A stretch of DNA of 64,000 nucleotides from Oreocharis arfaki (taxonomy: Eukaryota > Chordata > Aves > Passeriformes > Paramythiidae). Location: NCBI GenBank assembly GCA_013398015.1, contig VZRR01007713.1:263262-327261 (forward strand), read 5' to 3'. Positions 37,401 to 50,500 of the stretch are shown here, in pieces. Made by a program: the position numbers and the translations under genes. The number at the start of each line of letters is the position of its first letter. The stretch's first letter is position 1. The notes under the pieces are model-generated. The model searched no databases. It worked only from the letters and a program-made list of their open reading frames with translations, and had not been told where the DNA came from.

Positions 37401-40226
37401 GGCTTAATTTGACAGTCATAATCATTACAGGAGCTACTAATCCAATGGGACTTAAAGACTGCCAGAAGAAAAGTATGACAATTGGAATGACACCCCGTTC
37501 CATGAGTGCTCATAGCTTAGTGCCATTACAAACACCATCAGGTGCCCTAATGCATAAGCATCAGGTGTTTGGTTAATTGCACTGCAGTTCAAACAAGCAC
37601 TTACACCAAGGAATGAATGGACAGTGAAAATCACACCTTCCTCTGTCCCTCCCCATCCAGCTCCTTGGCCACACAGCTGTCATGATATCAGGCTCAATTG
37701 CTTTTAATCCATAGGAAAAAAGCAACACATGAAATCTAAGGAGTAGCCACAGAGCACACAGCCAAAGAACCTGCCATGTGATGACATACTCACAGTGTGC
37801 ATTCATTATTCCACGTGTTCAAAAACACACATCCTCTGTGTCACCAAGGGCATAGTCACAGACAGCCTATGACTAAGTCAAGGAAAGATGCCCAAACCAA
37901 CCTGCCCTGCCTGGCATTCACTGGGGATGTGCATGTGTCCAGCTGCAGAGAATCAACTGGTGTGCAGAGCCTGCTGACCTCCTTTGCTCCTTGGGTGCAA
38001 AGCCCAAGAGGCATGAGCACAAACACAGGCACACATAAACCACCCCGTTCCTTTTTGTTTACTGTTCTCCATCTAGTACACTGGCTGCCTGTTTTCTTTT
38101 TCCAGAGGCCCTGCACTGCTGGAGATATTCTTTGGACCCATTTTGAAAGCAGCTTCAGAAATCCTGTAATGTCCACATTATAGGGATGTTGTATTTTCCT
38201 TTGACATAGCCCCATCATTATCTATTATTCCTGCTCTTAAAATCCCACCTGCAAGGTCTGCTGCAGAACCTCCTGCTGTCATGGGAAAGGCTCATTGCTA
38301 AGTCACTTAGTAATCTGGTTGAAGTCTGGACAAAATACTGCTGCTGGGATGATGCTGACATGCTGGACTGGGACATTTTCAGGGGACTGTACCTGCTGGG
38401 GCAAAACCCCCTTTTGCTGAAGAAGCTTTCTCAGGTTTAACATGGGGGGCTTTTTGGCAGAAAGAAAAATATACTCTGCATTTCTCTCCTAAGTGTCTTG
38501 AAAATATCCATTAAGGATGGAGACAAGTAAAATTCAAGTTGAGGGCATTGGATCTCTCTGCAATGAAAAGCTGGTTCCTCTCTAGGGTTGGAGTGTTGTC
38601 TTTTAGTTTCTCTGTTACCTTTCCTCCTCTGTACCAGGAAGAATCATAGCCCACCTTAGGCTCAGTACTCACATAAGAAGTGGGAGGTTTTACTATTGTC
38701 TCTGCACCAATTAATAGTTAATTAGTGATAAGAGGAAGAGCTGCAATAGTCTATAATGTTTGTGAAATCCAGCATTTGGGTGGGTCCCCCCAGAGAGCCA
38801 CGATCAGCGAACACTTATATTTTGAAGAAAGATTAGGTCAGGACTGCTCAGTCCAGCAAAGCAGATTGCAGCAGAAAAGGCTTAATTTCTCTTGTTTTTG
38901 CTAGAAGATGTTTCCATCAGCGAGAGGGGAAAACAATTCTTAACCACAGACTTCAGTATAATAGTGGCGGTAACAAAACAAGCTCCATTATTAAACTAAC
39001 TCTTGGTAAGAGCCAGATGATTTCTACAGACAATTTTGCATGCAACTGCTAGATGTAATTTGAGGAGTGAGTGCCAAATTGCCACACTAATTATTTCTGG
39101 GCTGATGTTCCCTCTGTGACATAGTGGCATTTGGAGAATGGGGACTAACCAACAAGTGAAGTGCTGAAGTGGGAGATCACTAATAGTGTTTCTGAGAAAG
39201 AGAAATATAGCAAATACCAATCTCCCTCTTCATATGCTCACTCTCAATTTGCACTGAGACAATTTAATAAGCTGAACTGTTCCATCTAGTTCATCTCTAT
39301 TTCTGGCACCCTTCAAAGCAAATGGTGCCCACCCAGCCCTGGGCCCAGGGCAGGTACAGCTGCGGGGGGCCCCGTGCCCTGGGCGATGCTGGGGCTCAGG
39401 GGGTGGCCCCACCCAGGCCTCAACTGCCCTGGAGGACACAGTTTGCTTAAACCTCTCATGTGCTGGGGGGAGGGCTGGCAACAAGATCGCGTAATCTGGT
39501 CTGCGAGCAGTTTTGTGTCTGCCTCCATGCCTGCTCTCTCACAAGCAGTTTGCTCTGAGTCAGTTTTTCAAACTGGATACTTTTGCACACTGCCTAATGT
39601 GAGATGGAAAAGAAAAGCCTGCCTGGTGTACTATGAATTTTTGCTTTCCATTCATTTCTCTGTCATAGTTTCCTTTTTTGTTGTTGATGCAGTACTTTAT
39701 CAAGTTTAAGCAGCATAATTTTAGTCTGGCACTACAGACATTGTGTTTAGTGAAAAGCAACAGGAAAAGAAAAGAGTAGGTTGGCTTCAAAGACTTCTAG
39801 GTCATATTTTCTTCTGTTAAAAGATAATCTGAATGTGTTAAAAAGGCTAATTACTGAAAGTAAAATAACCATTTCATATTTGAGTGGAAAAAAATAGCAA
39901 ATTTATTTAGATTTTGAATATCCAAATTTGATGGATGACAGTGGGATTTGGCCAAAGAAATAAAGGGTCCAAGTGATAGGAAAGTAAATTGTGGCTGTTA
40001 AAACAATGATCATTTGCCATTTACTGTTGCCTTGTGTATTCCTGTAGCAGAGACCCTGGACTAAGGGAGACATTTGAGCTATTCCCAGTGGGACAGACTG
40101 GATGGATAACACTGAGCTGGCATGAAACCACCACCACATCAGATCTGCATTGCAACAACACTACATGCACAGATTTTAATTTAATTTACACTACCATAAG
40201 ACCACAGAGATCTAATGGATAGTTTG
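34496..40226. other. Intergenic DNA downstream of the CpG island
   Basis: No gene is recognised. If the island drives a + strand transcript, its exons would lie here. AATAAA hexamers occur near 34679 and 34694, about 0.9 kb from the predicted start, and could end a short unspliced RNA. An (AT)10 microsatellite sits at 34901. Otherwise I see short random open frames and no clear repeats. Confidence 0.6.
34901..34920. repeat. (AT)10 microsatellite
   Basis: A perfect 20-bp AT dinucleotide run, probably length-polymorphic. Confidence 0.95.
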
Positions 40227-41200
40227 AGTGTATGGGGTGTCAGAATTGGTGACTTCGAATACATCAGCAAATCCAAGCCTGTCTGAGGCCAGGTCTGCAC
40301 ACTGCATGTCCAGCTCTTATCCTGCTCTGCCCCCTGGGACTGTGCCTTCAGTGGGAACACCCCAGGTCTACCCTGCAGAGGTTTGGGCCTGCTCTCCTAA
40401 ATCCCTGACACATGTTGGGAACCAATTATATGGGTTTATGCCTTTTGGTGATATTTTCTGTGGGAGGCCCCCCTAGAGAAGCTGCATGCAACACACTGAG
40501 AAAATGATGTGGAAATGCAGGACTATTCCTCTGAAGCCGATGACTTTGCTACCAGGCTGCTCTTTTCTATTCCCTGTATATTTTTACTTAAACTCATAAC
40601 TAATTTAATCCATCCCAGACAAAATCTGTTTGTTCAAGGACAGCACAAACACATGCTGTCAGGTGTCTTGTTCCAGCTACATTTATTTAAGGCTGCATTA
40701 ATTCCCTTCCCTGCCCCCTGGTAACATCCATTCCTGTGCCTCCAGCCAATACCCCCCTGGGCTGCAGGCCACAGCAGGTGCCCACCATCCCAGAGTGCTG
40801 CTCAGTGCCTGACCCCCGTGGGTCACGGGAGGGGCTCCACACGCCCTGCTCCACCTCCTGCAGTTCCCAGGCAAAACCCAAAGCTCCCACCTCTGTCCAC
40901 TTGGGTGCCCCACTGCCCAGCACTGGGAGCATTGCTGACAAACCTCCTGTTGCTGGGCAGGACGCACGGCACCTCACAAACATTTCCAACTGTAACTGCA
41001 CTCAGTTTTCACCAGAGATGATCCTTTGAAGCTCATTACATCAATCTGCATGGCATTCCTACAGCGAGGTGCATTACTCACAGCCACCCCTTCCCTGCAG
41101 CAGCTGTCTTTCCAGCCAAGAAGGAGAAGCCACCACCTCCTGGCATGGCCCTGGCATGCCCAGACAGCCAGCACCACTTAGATCCTCTCTGGTGCTACAA
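40227..41200. other. C-rich intergenic block with two CTCF-like cores
   Basis: The sequence is richer in C and CTG/CCTG words than its flanks but poor in CpG, so it is not an island. The word CTGCCCCCTG occurs at 40327-40336 and 40711-40720; its complement CAGGGGGCAG is the central CTCF-type core. Open frames here (67-104 codons) overlap on both strands and resemble nothing known. Confidence 0.4.
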
Positions 41201-44200
41201 TTGCTTCAGGATTGCCTCAGACCAAGATGAACTCATCAGTGGTTTAGTCTGTCCAAGGCTAATCTCATTATAGGTAATCTTATTTACCACATGTACTGGC
41301 CATAAAACAATGTTAGCTGTTAACTCTTGCTCTCCCCACAAGCCAGCCTGACAGAAACACAGCCAGATGAGTGCTTGTAGTCACCTAGCACATGATTTCC
41401 AGTCCTAACTTTCACATCCTGACATCACATCTCACGGACAGGTTGTCAACATCTTCACTTCCAGTGTGGATGCCTTTTGTGATTAAGGTTACCCCTGCTA
41501 CACGCAGCATAGCCTCCTGTGAAAGAAGGACGCAAAACTCTGCCCCACTGACACCTTGAAACACACCTAAAACACACCTCCCAAATGCCCTCCCCACTCT
41601 GCTTCCGCAGACCGATGCAGCAGGGATGTGAGAGGGGACTGTCCCACACTGCTGCCACCAGCCCCTCAGTGAGATTTCCGACTCCCTGCTGGGGTATCCG
41701 TGGACCACATGCACACACACATCCAGTTACAGGCACTGCAAATCCTGCTGGAGGAGTGTCCACTGCAGCTCCAAGTGGGTAGATGCCATCGGTGCTGTGA
41801 CTCTTCAGCCTCTCCCAAGCAGTGCAGCTGTAGGGGAAGCTCCACCTTTCCAGCCCCACAGGAGCAGGTCTGCTGTTCTGCCTTGTCCTTTCTCTCCCAT
41901 GACTTCCAATGCTTGCACTCAGTTTGGGTCACTCTCGTCTCACCCACCCTGTCCCACTGCCAGCCTGTCACATGTAGGACATGTTTACTCATGGAAGTTT
42001 GTGTTTGTTATATATCTATTTTTTAAAAATTAATGTTTTCTTTGTTAATGTTTAAATTATTTCCCATTCCTAAAATGACAGTAGTCAATATTGAACTGAG
42101 AAGTCATTTTTAAATAAGCATTCAGAAATTAAATTTTCATTTCCTTTTCTGAAACAAAAGTAACCCAAACAAAATATTAAGTTAGTTTTCTTGTGGCTTT
42201 ATCCAACATAAATGTATCAAAAGCCTGCTATCTCTGTTAAACAATTTAGTTTCACCAGAACACCTTTTTTCTTGCCAAAATTTTCTCCTCACCCATGTCC
42301 CAATCAGCCCCACTCCCAGTTTTTCTGACAGAGGGAATAGAGGAAGTGAGCTGCCCCAAGGTTTAGGCTGCAGAGGAACAGGACATTAGGCATTGATGCT
42401 GAGGAACCTTCTAACACACCTGCCACTGGTTTCCTCTTAAAAAGGCACCCTCTTTCCTCTTAAAAGACACACAATTTAGGAGAAACATGATTAAACAGGA
42501 AAAAGACAGAACTGTCAGTTCAGGGGATGTCACCACCAGCGCTGTGTGAGTGACATCAGCTCCAGCCACCACTACAGCAACACCAACACCCTCAGTGCTC
42601 AATTGCCATGGATTTGTCCAGGGCCTTGGCCAAAACCAGCAAGGATTTCATGAACATTCCACAAGACAACCTGCTGCCTTCTGCACTGTTAAACATGCTA
42701 AGTTAATTTCCACCCATAATATTTGAAAATACCTTAATTATGAACTTAGCAAGTCTGCTTCTAATGCAGTTTTCCCTAAATGATTTCATGGTTGAGTGAG
42801 AATTCAGTCATTAAAAGTAGTAATGAAGACATAGAGTGAAACAAAGCTGAGGCCTTTGGAAGGCTGCCTTGCAGAGCCAGGGGAGGAGGGAAAGCTCCTG
42901 TCTCTTTGGGACAAGTGTCATCTTGAGATACAGATCTGGTATTTCTAACATTATCTATGAAGAAGTGCTTCAGTCCTGTCTCTCCCTAACCCCAGCATGC
43001 TCTGCTGGTCCCTGAGCACCGCACAGCTCTTACATGCTCTCTGCAGTGGGGATCACCACCAGATTTAATGCCTTGCAGCATTTAATGCCTGGCACCCACT
43101 GCAGCACCAGGAGGTGGAAGGACACACATAATCCCGAGCACCAAGAAGTGCAGTTGAGCAATCTGTGCTGTGAGGCTGATGCCCAGAGCTGGGGCAGTGG
43201 TCACTCACACAGCACCACAAACTAGTGCCACCTCACTAGATGTCTCCTCAGCATGGCCCTCTACCCTCCTTTTCCCATGTTTGGATGTCTTGTCCAGGAT
43301 TAGTCCCAAGGGTAGCAATCCCAAGTGCAGCCCATCAGCTCTCCTTTGTTCTTCTACCTGTTTGATTAGTGAGAGACTCACATGTACCACTTGGGTCTCA
43401 TACTACCTTCCTCAAGCCCTCCCCTCCCTGGTCAAAGTTACAGGTGACATTACAGGGCACAAAAGGAAATGTCACATTGTAGACTGCGCTCTCTGATTTT
43501 GGTGGGCACATTACAGGGAGGAAGGTGGTACCCACACACACTGAAGGCTCCATCCTTCAGGGCTGTTCTTTGTCATACTGTTTGATGCAGACTTGAACAC
43601 CTCTCCAAACAGCCATAAGCAACACGTGTCCAGGGTGTAAGCACAGCCAGGGATCACATCCACAGACCAAATCCCAGCCGTCCATTGCCTGAAGCCACTC
43701 GTTCTTTAATGCACTAGCAGGGACCAGTGGTGTCTTGGAGTCTTTCCAGCTTTGCCAAATGCAAATACTGAGGTGCCTTCAGTCCCTGAACAACATAGGA
43801 AATTAAAATCAGAGAGCAATTGAAGTATTAACTTCTATACTGTGCTACTTTTAATTTTTTCCAAAATTCTGCCTACAACACAAACAAATGGCAAGGGAGA
43901 TTGGGGCAGTGATTACCAGGGAAATATTTGTAGGAATTAGTGATGAAAGTTTAGCTGTAAACCCATCCTACAGAACTTGTGGATTGAAATTTAGAAATAG
44001 TTTGACAAATGCTGTTGTTTTCAAAGAGTGGAGACATCATTCTTTATATTCTGTTTTATGCGTTTGTATGCATCAAACAGTAACATATCTTAGTTTATAT
44101 ATTTTCAAGATGTCATTCTAAAGGATGATCAGAATCAAGGACGTATCTACCTTGGGAATCAACTGTAAGGTGTTGAATAAATTGACAAAAAATGTTTGGT

Positions 44201-47200
44201 TTGTATATAAAGGGCGAAAGTCACGATTGTTTGCTACTGTTCTAATCATCCATACAATGGAGACAGGAGATAAGGAGACAAAGGTTCAAAAGTCTCTCAA
44301 AGCATCTGTAAATCCAGCTATAATTTGAAGTTCTAGAGACTTTTTTGCAGGAGAAAAATATAACAAGCCCTGTGAATATATCAAAAAGTTGTTTTCTCTA
44401 TTACAAATGCATTGCATTGAATTTGTCTCTATTTCTTTCCTTCATCTCCAGCAATGAACTCAGATTTGCATACAATCAGAATTGGTCATTCCTGTCAAAT
44501 ATCTGTTAGATATAAAACACCAGTATTTTTCCTTTCCCATCTTAACTTTAACTATAATTTTACATATGTCTTGGTCTCCACCGACTGATTTGAAAAAAAT
44601 CTGGATATTGAAAGGAATTATGCTGGGAACTACTGTGGCCTTTCTCTGCAAGTGGTCTGTCCCCCCGTTCCCCTCAGTCACTCCCTGTTTGTAGCTATTC
44701 CAAGGTAAGCAGAAAATAAACAATAACAGAAGTGGCTCTGGCAAGTTGCAAATGAGTTCAGTACTTAGCATTCACTACATTGATGCCTTCCCCAGGTGGA
44801 ATGGGAAATGAAGAGAGAGTGATGGATTTGCTTGGTGGGTAGGGCAAGGAAAAGGACAGAGCTTGCTACAGATAAAATTCTCCTTTTAGAAATTCAGAAA
44901 CATTTCTGCACACTGACCATTACAGCCCTGCCACACAATATGAAATGAAGGTTTAGAGATTACTAGGTGAATCTCGTGAGGACAACTTTCAATCTTAAAA
45001 GGACTAAACATAGACAGGGAGTAATTACCTTGTGTACATTACCACCCTGGCATCCTTCATTTATAAATGCTTGGGCATGTGCTGCTCGTCTGCCAAGATG
45101 CCCAGTCACCATTGCAGATCTGAAGAAAAATATGTGAGAAACAGCAGGATTAAACCTGGGACTGACTGCAGAGTCGGGGGTACAAATGGGTGAAATAAAA
45201 GAGACCATGATGAGGTTCAAAATGTAGGCCAAGCCTATTCAGCTCTTGCAATCAAGTGTTTACCGTCTGCTGCAGCATCATTCTGCTCCCATCCTCTTCC
45301 CCTTCATTCTGAACAATGCAACATTTCAATCTTCTTTAAATTCAAGGACACCGAGTCCCCGAGTGCCCCTCTCACTAGCACTGAATAGGAAAACAAACCT
45401 GCCCGGCCTTAACAGCATCTTGGCTTACGTCAGTGATGCAGAACATATTGCTTCAAATGCATACTCTTCTAGGGGTGCCATCCATCCATGCTGACAAGAA
45501 ATAGAGCGTTCCCTGCCTTTATCATGTCTGAGAGAGGGGAATGTGTGAAGCAAAGCTGAATGTGTGAAATGCAAATGCAAGCCGCTACATTCCAGTCATA
45601 CATTTCCTACATTGTCTAGGAGCATTGCAGGGCTGTGGCTTGGGGATGCTGATCCCCCCAACAGATGGCACATCGGCCCTACCTACGTAGGAAAGACGCA
45701 TTTCTGAAAAAGCCAAGAGGCAGGAGCAACATGAAGCATGTGAGGGGGGCAGAGCCATCCCTCCCATCCACAGTCTGAGTATGCGGGCCAGGGATCACAA
45801 TAGAAGCTAAAGCAGTCATATCCCAGGTGTTCTATCAGAGCAGATACAGGCTGTAAAATTTAAAAAAAAAAGATTATAAAAGAGATTCTTGGAGGGTTTT
45901 AATTGGAAAAACCCTTTTTTAATATATTGTTTGGTATGTACAGTAGAATGTGGAGATTTGCATCTGCACTTGCTTTACACACAAACACTTCTGCATATAT
46001 GTATAACATAAACTTCATATACAGGAAGAGTTTGCCTCATCTAGGCAAGGCAGATACACACAAGTATAGCTGGTGGCACAACAGTTCTATTGAGATACCT
46101 TGTTTTGAGCCAATCTGGCTATTTCTCAATAATAAATAAACTCTAATAGAGCCCTGTTCTTGCTTAACTACACGCCTTGGGCATGGCATTACTGCATCTG
46201 TTAAAAACAAAAAAAAAATCACAACTGAACTGAACAACTGATAAAAATTTGGAGTTTAAAAAAGACCTAATCTGAACCAGCCCTATTTTCTAGATATTTC
46301 CAGTTGATTACATTATTGTAATGCATTCTCTCTTTCCCAAAAGAATTTGAAAACACTATTAAGTCCTGTGTATGACTTCAGTACCATGGGCCTTTACAAA
46401 GACGTGAATCCCCTGAGAAGACACTGCAGAACAGCCTGGACTCCTTGCTGGGGCCCACTCGTGCATCCAGACAAACAATGAGGCAGCACCAGCATCAAGA
46501 GGTAGCCATGTGGACATGGTCTGTTCTTCTGGAAGTCACCAAGATCTCTTTGGAAAATAGGTTTTCGTGCATGAACAAGCCATTCCAGGAGTGGCAGGAG
46601 CTATGCATTGAGTTCACATCTTATCCCGGGGTGCTGTGGCACTGCCTGTGCTCCAGCTAGAGCCTGTCCCAGAGCTGGAGCAGCTGCATGGCCTGTTCCC
46701 CTTCCACATGCCCTGCTGCTGCGGGGACACTGTAAAGCCCACTGTCCCTGTGATGACATCGAAGAGTGCCACAGAGCCTGTGGTAATTCGACAGCTTTGA
46801 GGCATTTTTACTGTCAGACTTATTTGAAATTGGTTGGTATAGTGGAAAAGTCCAAAAGGAGGAAAAGCTGTGAGTTAACACATCTATCTGTAGCATGGGT
46901 ATATAGACTGAGTCTCCTTGGGAAACCCAGCAGTAGTACCACTATGATCCCTGAAGAAACTGTATGAGGATAACTTAATTATGTTAAGGTATTTGGGGAT
47001 TCAAGAATTTTGCTGGTGGCAACTTGAGAAATGTCAGTCATTTTTATCCAGTGGATAATACTATATTTAGTTGGTGAATGAAAAAAATATGAACGACACT
47101 GTCAGTGCTTTGAGAAATTTTTCTGTGATATGTTAAAAGTACTTAGTGCATGGAGAGCCAAGAAACCTCATGCAACCTTGCAATCTATAAACAGCCAGTA

Positions 47201-47530
47201 AGAAACAGCAGATGAAATGGCCAGTCCCAGCAGAAGCTCCAGAGCCTTCTGACAGAGCTGACTTGATTCATTTTGCCACAGACAGTTGGTGAGGTCTTTC
47301 TTACTATTTCTAACTCTGAGCTGCAAGTATTACAGTGCCCAGCAATGTGCTTGTGATGTATTTTCTGCATAGCTGCAGTTTGACCATCCCAAATTTCCTT
47401 TCACAGTATCATAGGCATACTAAGCAAGCGTAACATTAATTTTATTACTAAAACCTGCTTTCCCAATAGATGGCCAAAAACCCCCCTACAATTTTACCAA
47501 TCTAAAATGTGATCACGTTTTTGATTTCCC
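41201..47530. other. Intergenic DNA, no gene recognised
   Basis: Mixed-composition sequence with a low-CpG, moderately GC-rich part at 41.4-42.0 kb, AT-rich blocks at 42.0-42.3 and 43.8-44.5 kb, and an A-rich run at about 45860. Open frames are up to 134 codons, overlap on both strands and show no recognisable domain. Confidence 0.6.
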
Positions 47531-50500
47531 AGTGTTGTTAATAGTTACTCCCCCCGGGCAGTTTCTAGCCTTTTGGATGCTGAGCTATAAAAGGAAGGCC
47601 AAGAGGCAGGACACAGCCTTAGAAGTACCCTGCAAGTAGAAAACTGGGTGTCAAATTCAAACCTTTAAGGAAAGTTCTTTCATCTACAACATAAGATGAA
47701 CAGGACACGACACTCATCTTCCAAATTTTTATTGATTTGTATCTGGTCTGAACTGAAGTTAACCTGGGAAAGAGTTGCACCGTCTCACCTGGATTAGAGC
47801 TGTCTATCCCAAACACTTTTGTTTATAAACTAAATTTATCCTGTTTTCACAATGAAGTTTATTCCTGAAATCCAATCAGTATGAAATCAAGGGGGAAAAA
47901 AACCCCAGCAGCATCATCAAAATTTGGATTTCCACAAGGATTATGGACTTCTATTACACCTAAAGACACTCCCCAGAAATTCTGGATAAGAGCTTGAAAA
48001 GACCCACAGAGAATATTTGTGCCTCAAATATTGCAGTTACTGCCCATCTGCTCTGGACTGACCAAGATTAAACCTGTGTAGCTGTCACCTGACTCCTCCT
48101 GTAGTTATTTAACTTCAAAACTGAGAGCCTCCAAACCTCCTTAAGCTACTCAGTAACACTGAAGGTGGCTCCCAAAATTTCATGATCAATTTTTAGGCAC
48201 GAAAATGCTATCTTTGGGTAAAACCCTTCCACATCCTACCAGGTTGAGAAGTAAAACATGAAACATTCCCAGAAGCCACTAACCAGTTTTTCTGCCTGTC
48301 CTATTTTGAAGAAAACTACGAACTGTTTTGAGGCAATTATATACAGAAAACAATTTGCATGTGCCCACCTGCTTACAGGTCTCTTCTGCTGCTCCTAAAG
48401 GCCCACCAGTGTCTCGGCTTGATCCAATTACTTCATTGCAGCTTATCACACTGACCCTTTTCTTTTCCTCCTTTTCTTCAGAGCTGAGCTCATTAAGGAG
48501 AAATATGACTTGTCCAGTCAGTGTCATATCCAAACTCTTGGGTTAGTTCTGTATTTGGAGGCATCCTTAAGCTGAGTGAACTTTCATTCAACACAAAAGC
48601 AGCCTCCTGGTACTCAAACCATTTACAGTAGTTGTGTTTGCCATGTTGTTTTCCCCATTTTGTCACTAATAAAGACTAATATTTATATATGTGTTTGCAC
48701 ATACACATATTTCCGTGAAATGTCTTTCAGCACTCTGGTAAAACACCAAGAAGATATTTTCCAATGGATTGAAAAGATCTCGGGGGTTTTTTTCACTCTG
48801 CTCCTCCAAAATGTCAGAAATATCAATGAAGTGATGCTCGAACTGAAAATGTAGCAGTGTCCTATCTTTAACTCTGAACAGACAGAGGTCCTATTCCTTT
48901 AAATTCTTCCTGCCCTTCAATTTTAACTCTCTTGTGCAGCCTCTCAGACATACAATAAGAAATAACCTATAGTTTTATTTCCCTACAAAAACATTCAAGA
49001 AAAATGAATACTCTAGCTTCTCTGGGTCAGAACATTTCCACTGGAACACTTCAGCATAAACACAGAGCAATGGCTCACATACTAATTTAGTTACTTGTTT
49101 AAGATGTGAAAGCAAGACTTGCAGAAGCAATGCACTCAGTGAACCCCAAACCTCCAGTGAAGCCCAGCACTGCCTGCCCTAACCACGGCTCCTTGGTGTC
49201 CTCTACAGGGAAGGCCTCTCACTTCCAGCCCAGGGCTGGATGCTCCCCCTGGCTCTTCCTGCCCTGCCAGCAACCCACTGCTGTGGCAGACCCTGCCTGT
49301 GCTCCCTGGGGCTTTTTCACCATCGGTGCCTTTCCCAGCCATCTCATGCACCCAGCTGTCTCCGTTTTTCCTGGTTGTGGCCAGCCCTTGCCCACATGGT
49401 TCTGGGCTGCCCTGCCCTCTACAGCAGGATGCTCTGCCTGGAATGAGCAACACAACTCCGACAGTGCCCTACTTCACAGAGCTGTCAGTGGGGAACTGAG
49501 GGAGTGTCACTGCTTTTGGTGCTGAATCATGGTAAAATCAGTCTGACTCATCAACCCCAAAGTTAAACATCCTGAAAATGAGGAGAAAATGTGGCAGATG
49601 TGGTAAAGAATCCTTATCTAAAAATGCTAAGCTCACACAGCTGGGCTGGAGACATATCATTTTATACAGTCAATCACTTTATGCTACAAAAGTCCAGTCC
49701 CACTTTCGTCGGCAGGCTCTTCTAACACACCCCTTCTTGGACTGTGTGTGGAGATTCCTCCCTCGGGTGGGGATGCCCTTCAAGGTTAGTCCTCCAGGAA
49801 GAGCAGGATAGATTTGCCCACAGTCGTTGGTACAGGTGAGTGACATCGCTCTACTTAATAACTGGGGAGTTTTGCTAGCTTTGATATAATTGCTTTAATA
49901 TAGCACATTGTACTATACTATAGTAGTAGTTTTATCTTCTATACTGTGTAGTAAATAATTCTGATTTAGATCTTTTTGTCAAACCATTTATCATCATAAA
50001 TCATTCATTTTTCTAAAAATATGTCTGGTTTACCATCCTTAATCCTGTGGGACAAAGCTGTGCAAGGCTGCAATCACACCTCTCTAATTCCTTAAACTGC
50101 TGGCAGAGTCTGGGGCTAAGATTGGATGCAGCCACTCCCAGGCTCCTCTCTGAGAAGGAGATTAGAAATCACAGGTATCCTTTCTGCACCTCGTGACTCT
50201 ACAGGAGGGCTTCTCTAGCACACTTTGTCTGAAGCTCCCACTCCACCCATGCCACCCTCTGCTGGAGCAGCCAGCTCAGAGCCTGGAGCTCGGCACTCAA
50301 AAGATGCTGTGCTGCTCCCTGACTCCTCACCACACCTTATCCAGGGATTGCATTCTCTGGTAAGACACTGCCTGAGAGATGTCTTGTATTCCCAACATCG
50401 GGTACACCAGCTCTCCCCTGAGGGAAGCAATGACATGGGCAATACCTTCAGCTCTGTCCATTGCCAGGATGGCTGGATGGAAGGACTTCCTGGGCAGTAC

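Noticed and set aside
49106..49525. 139-codon frame in a GC-rich block as a possible gene
   Set aside because: The frame overlaps two - strand frames of 105 and 78 codons, lacks domains, and the block is CpG-poor.
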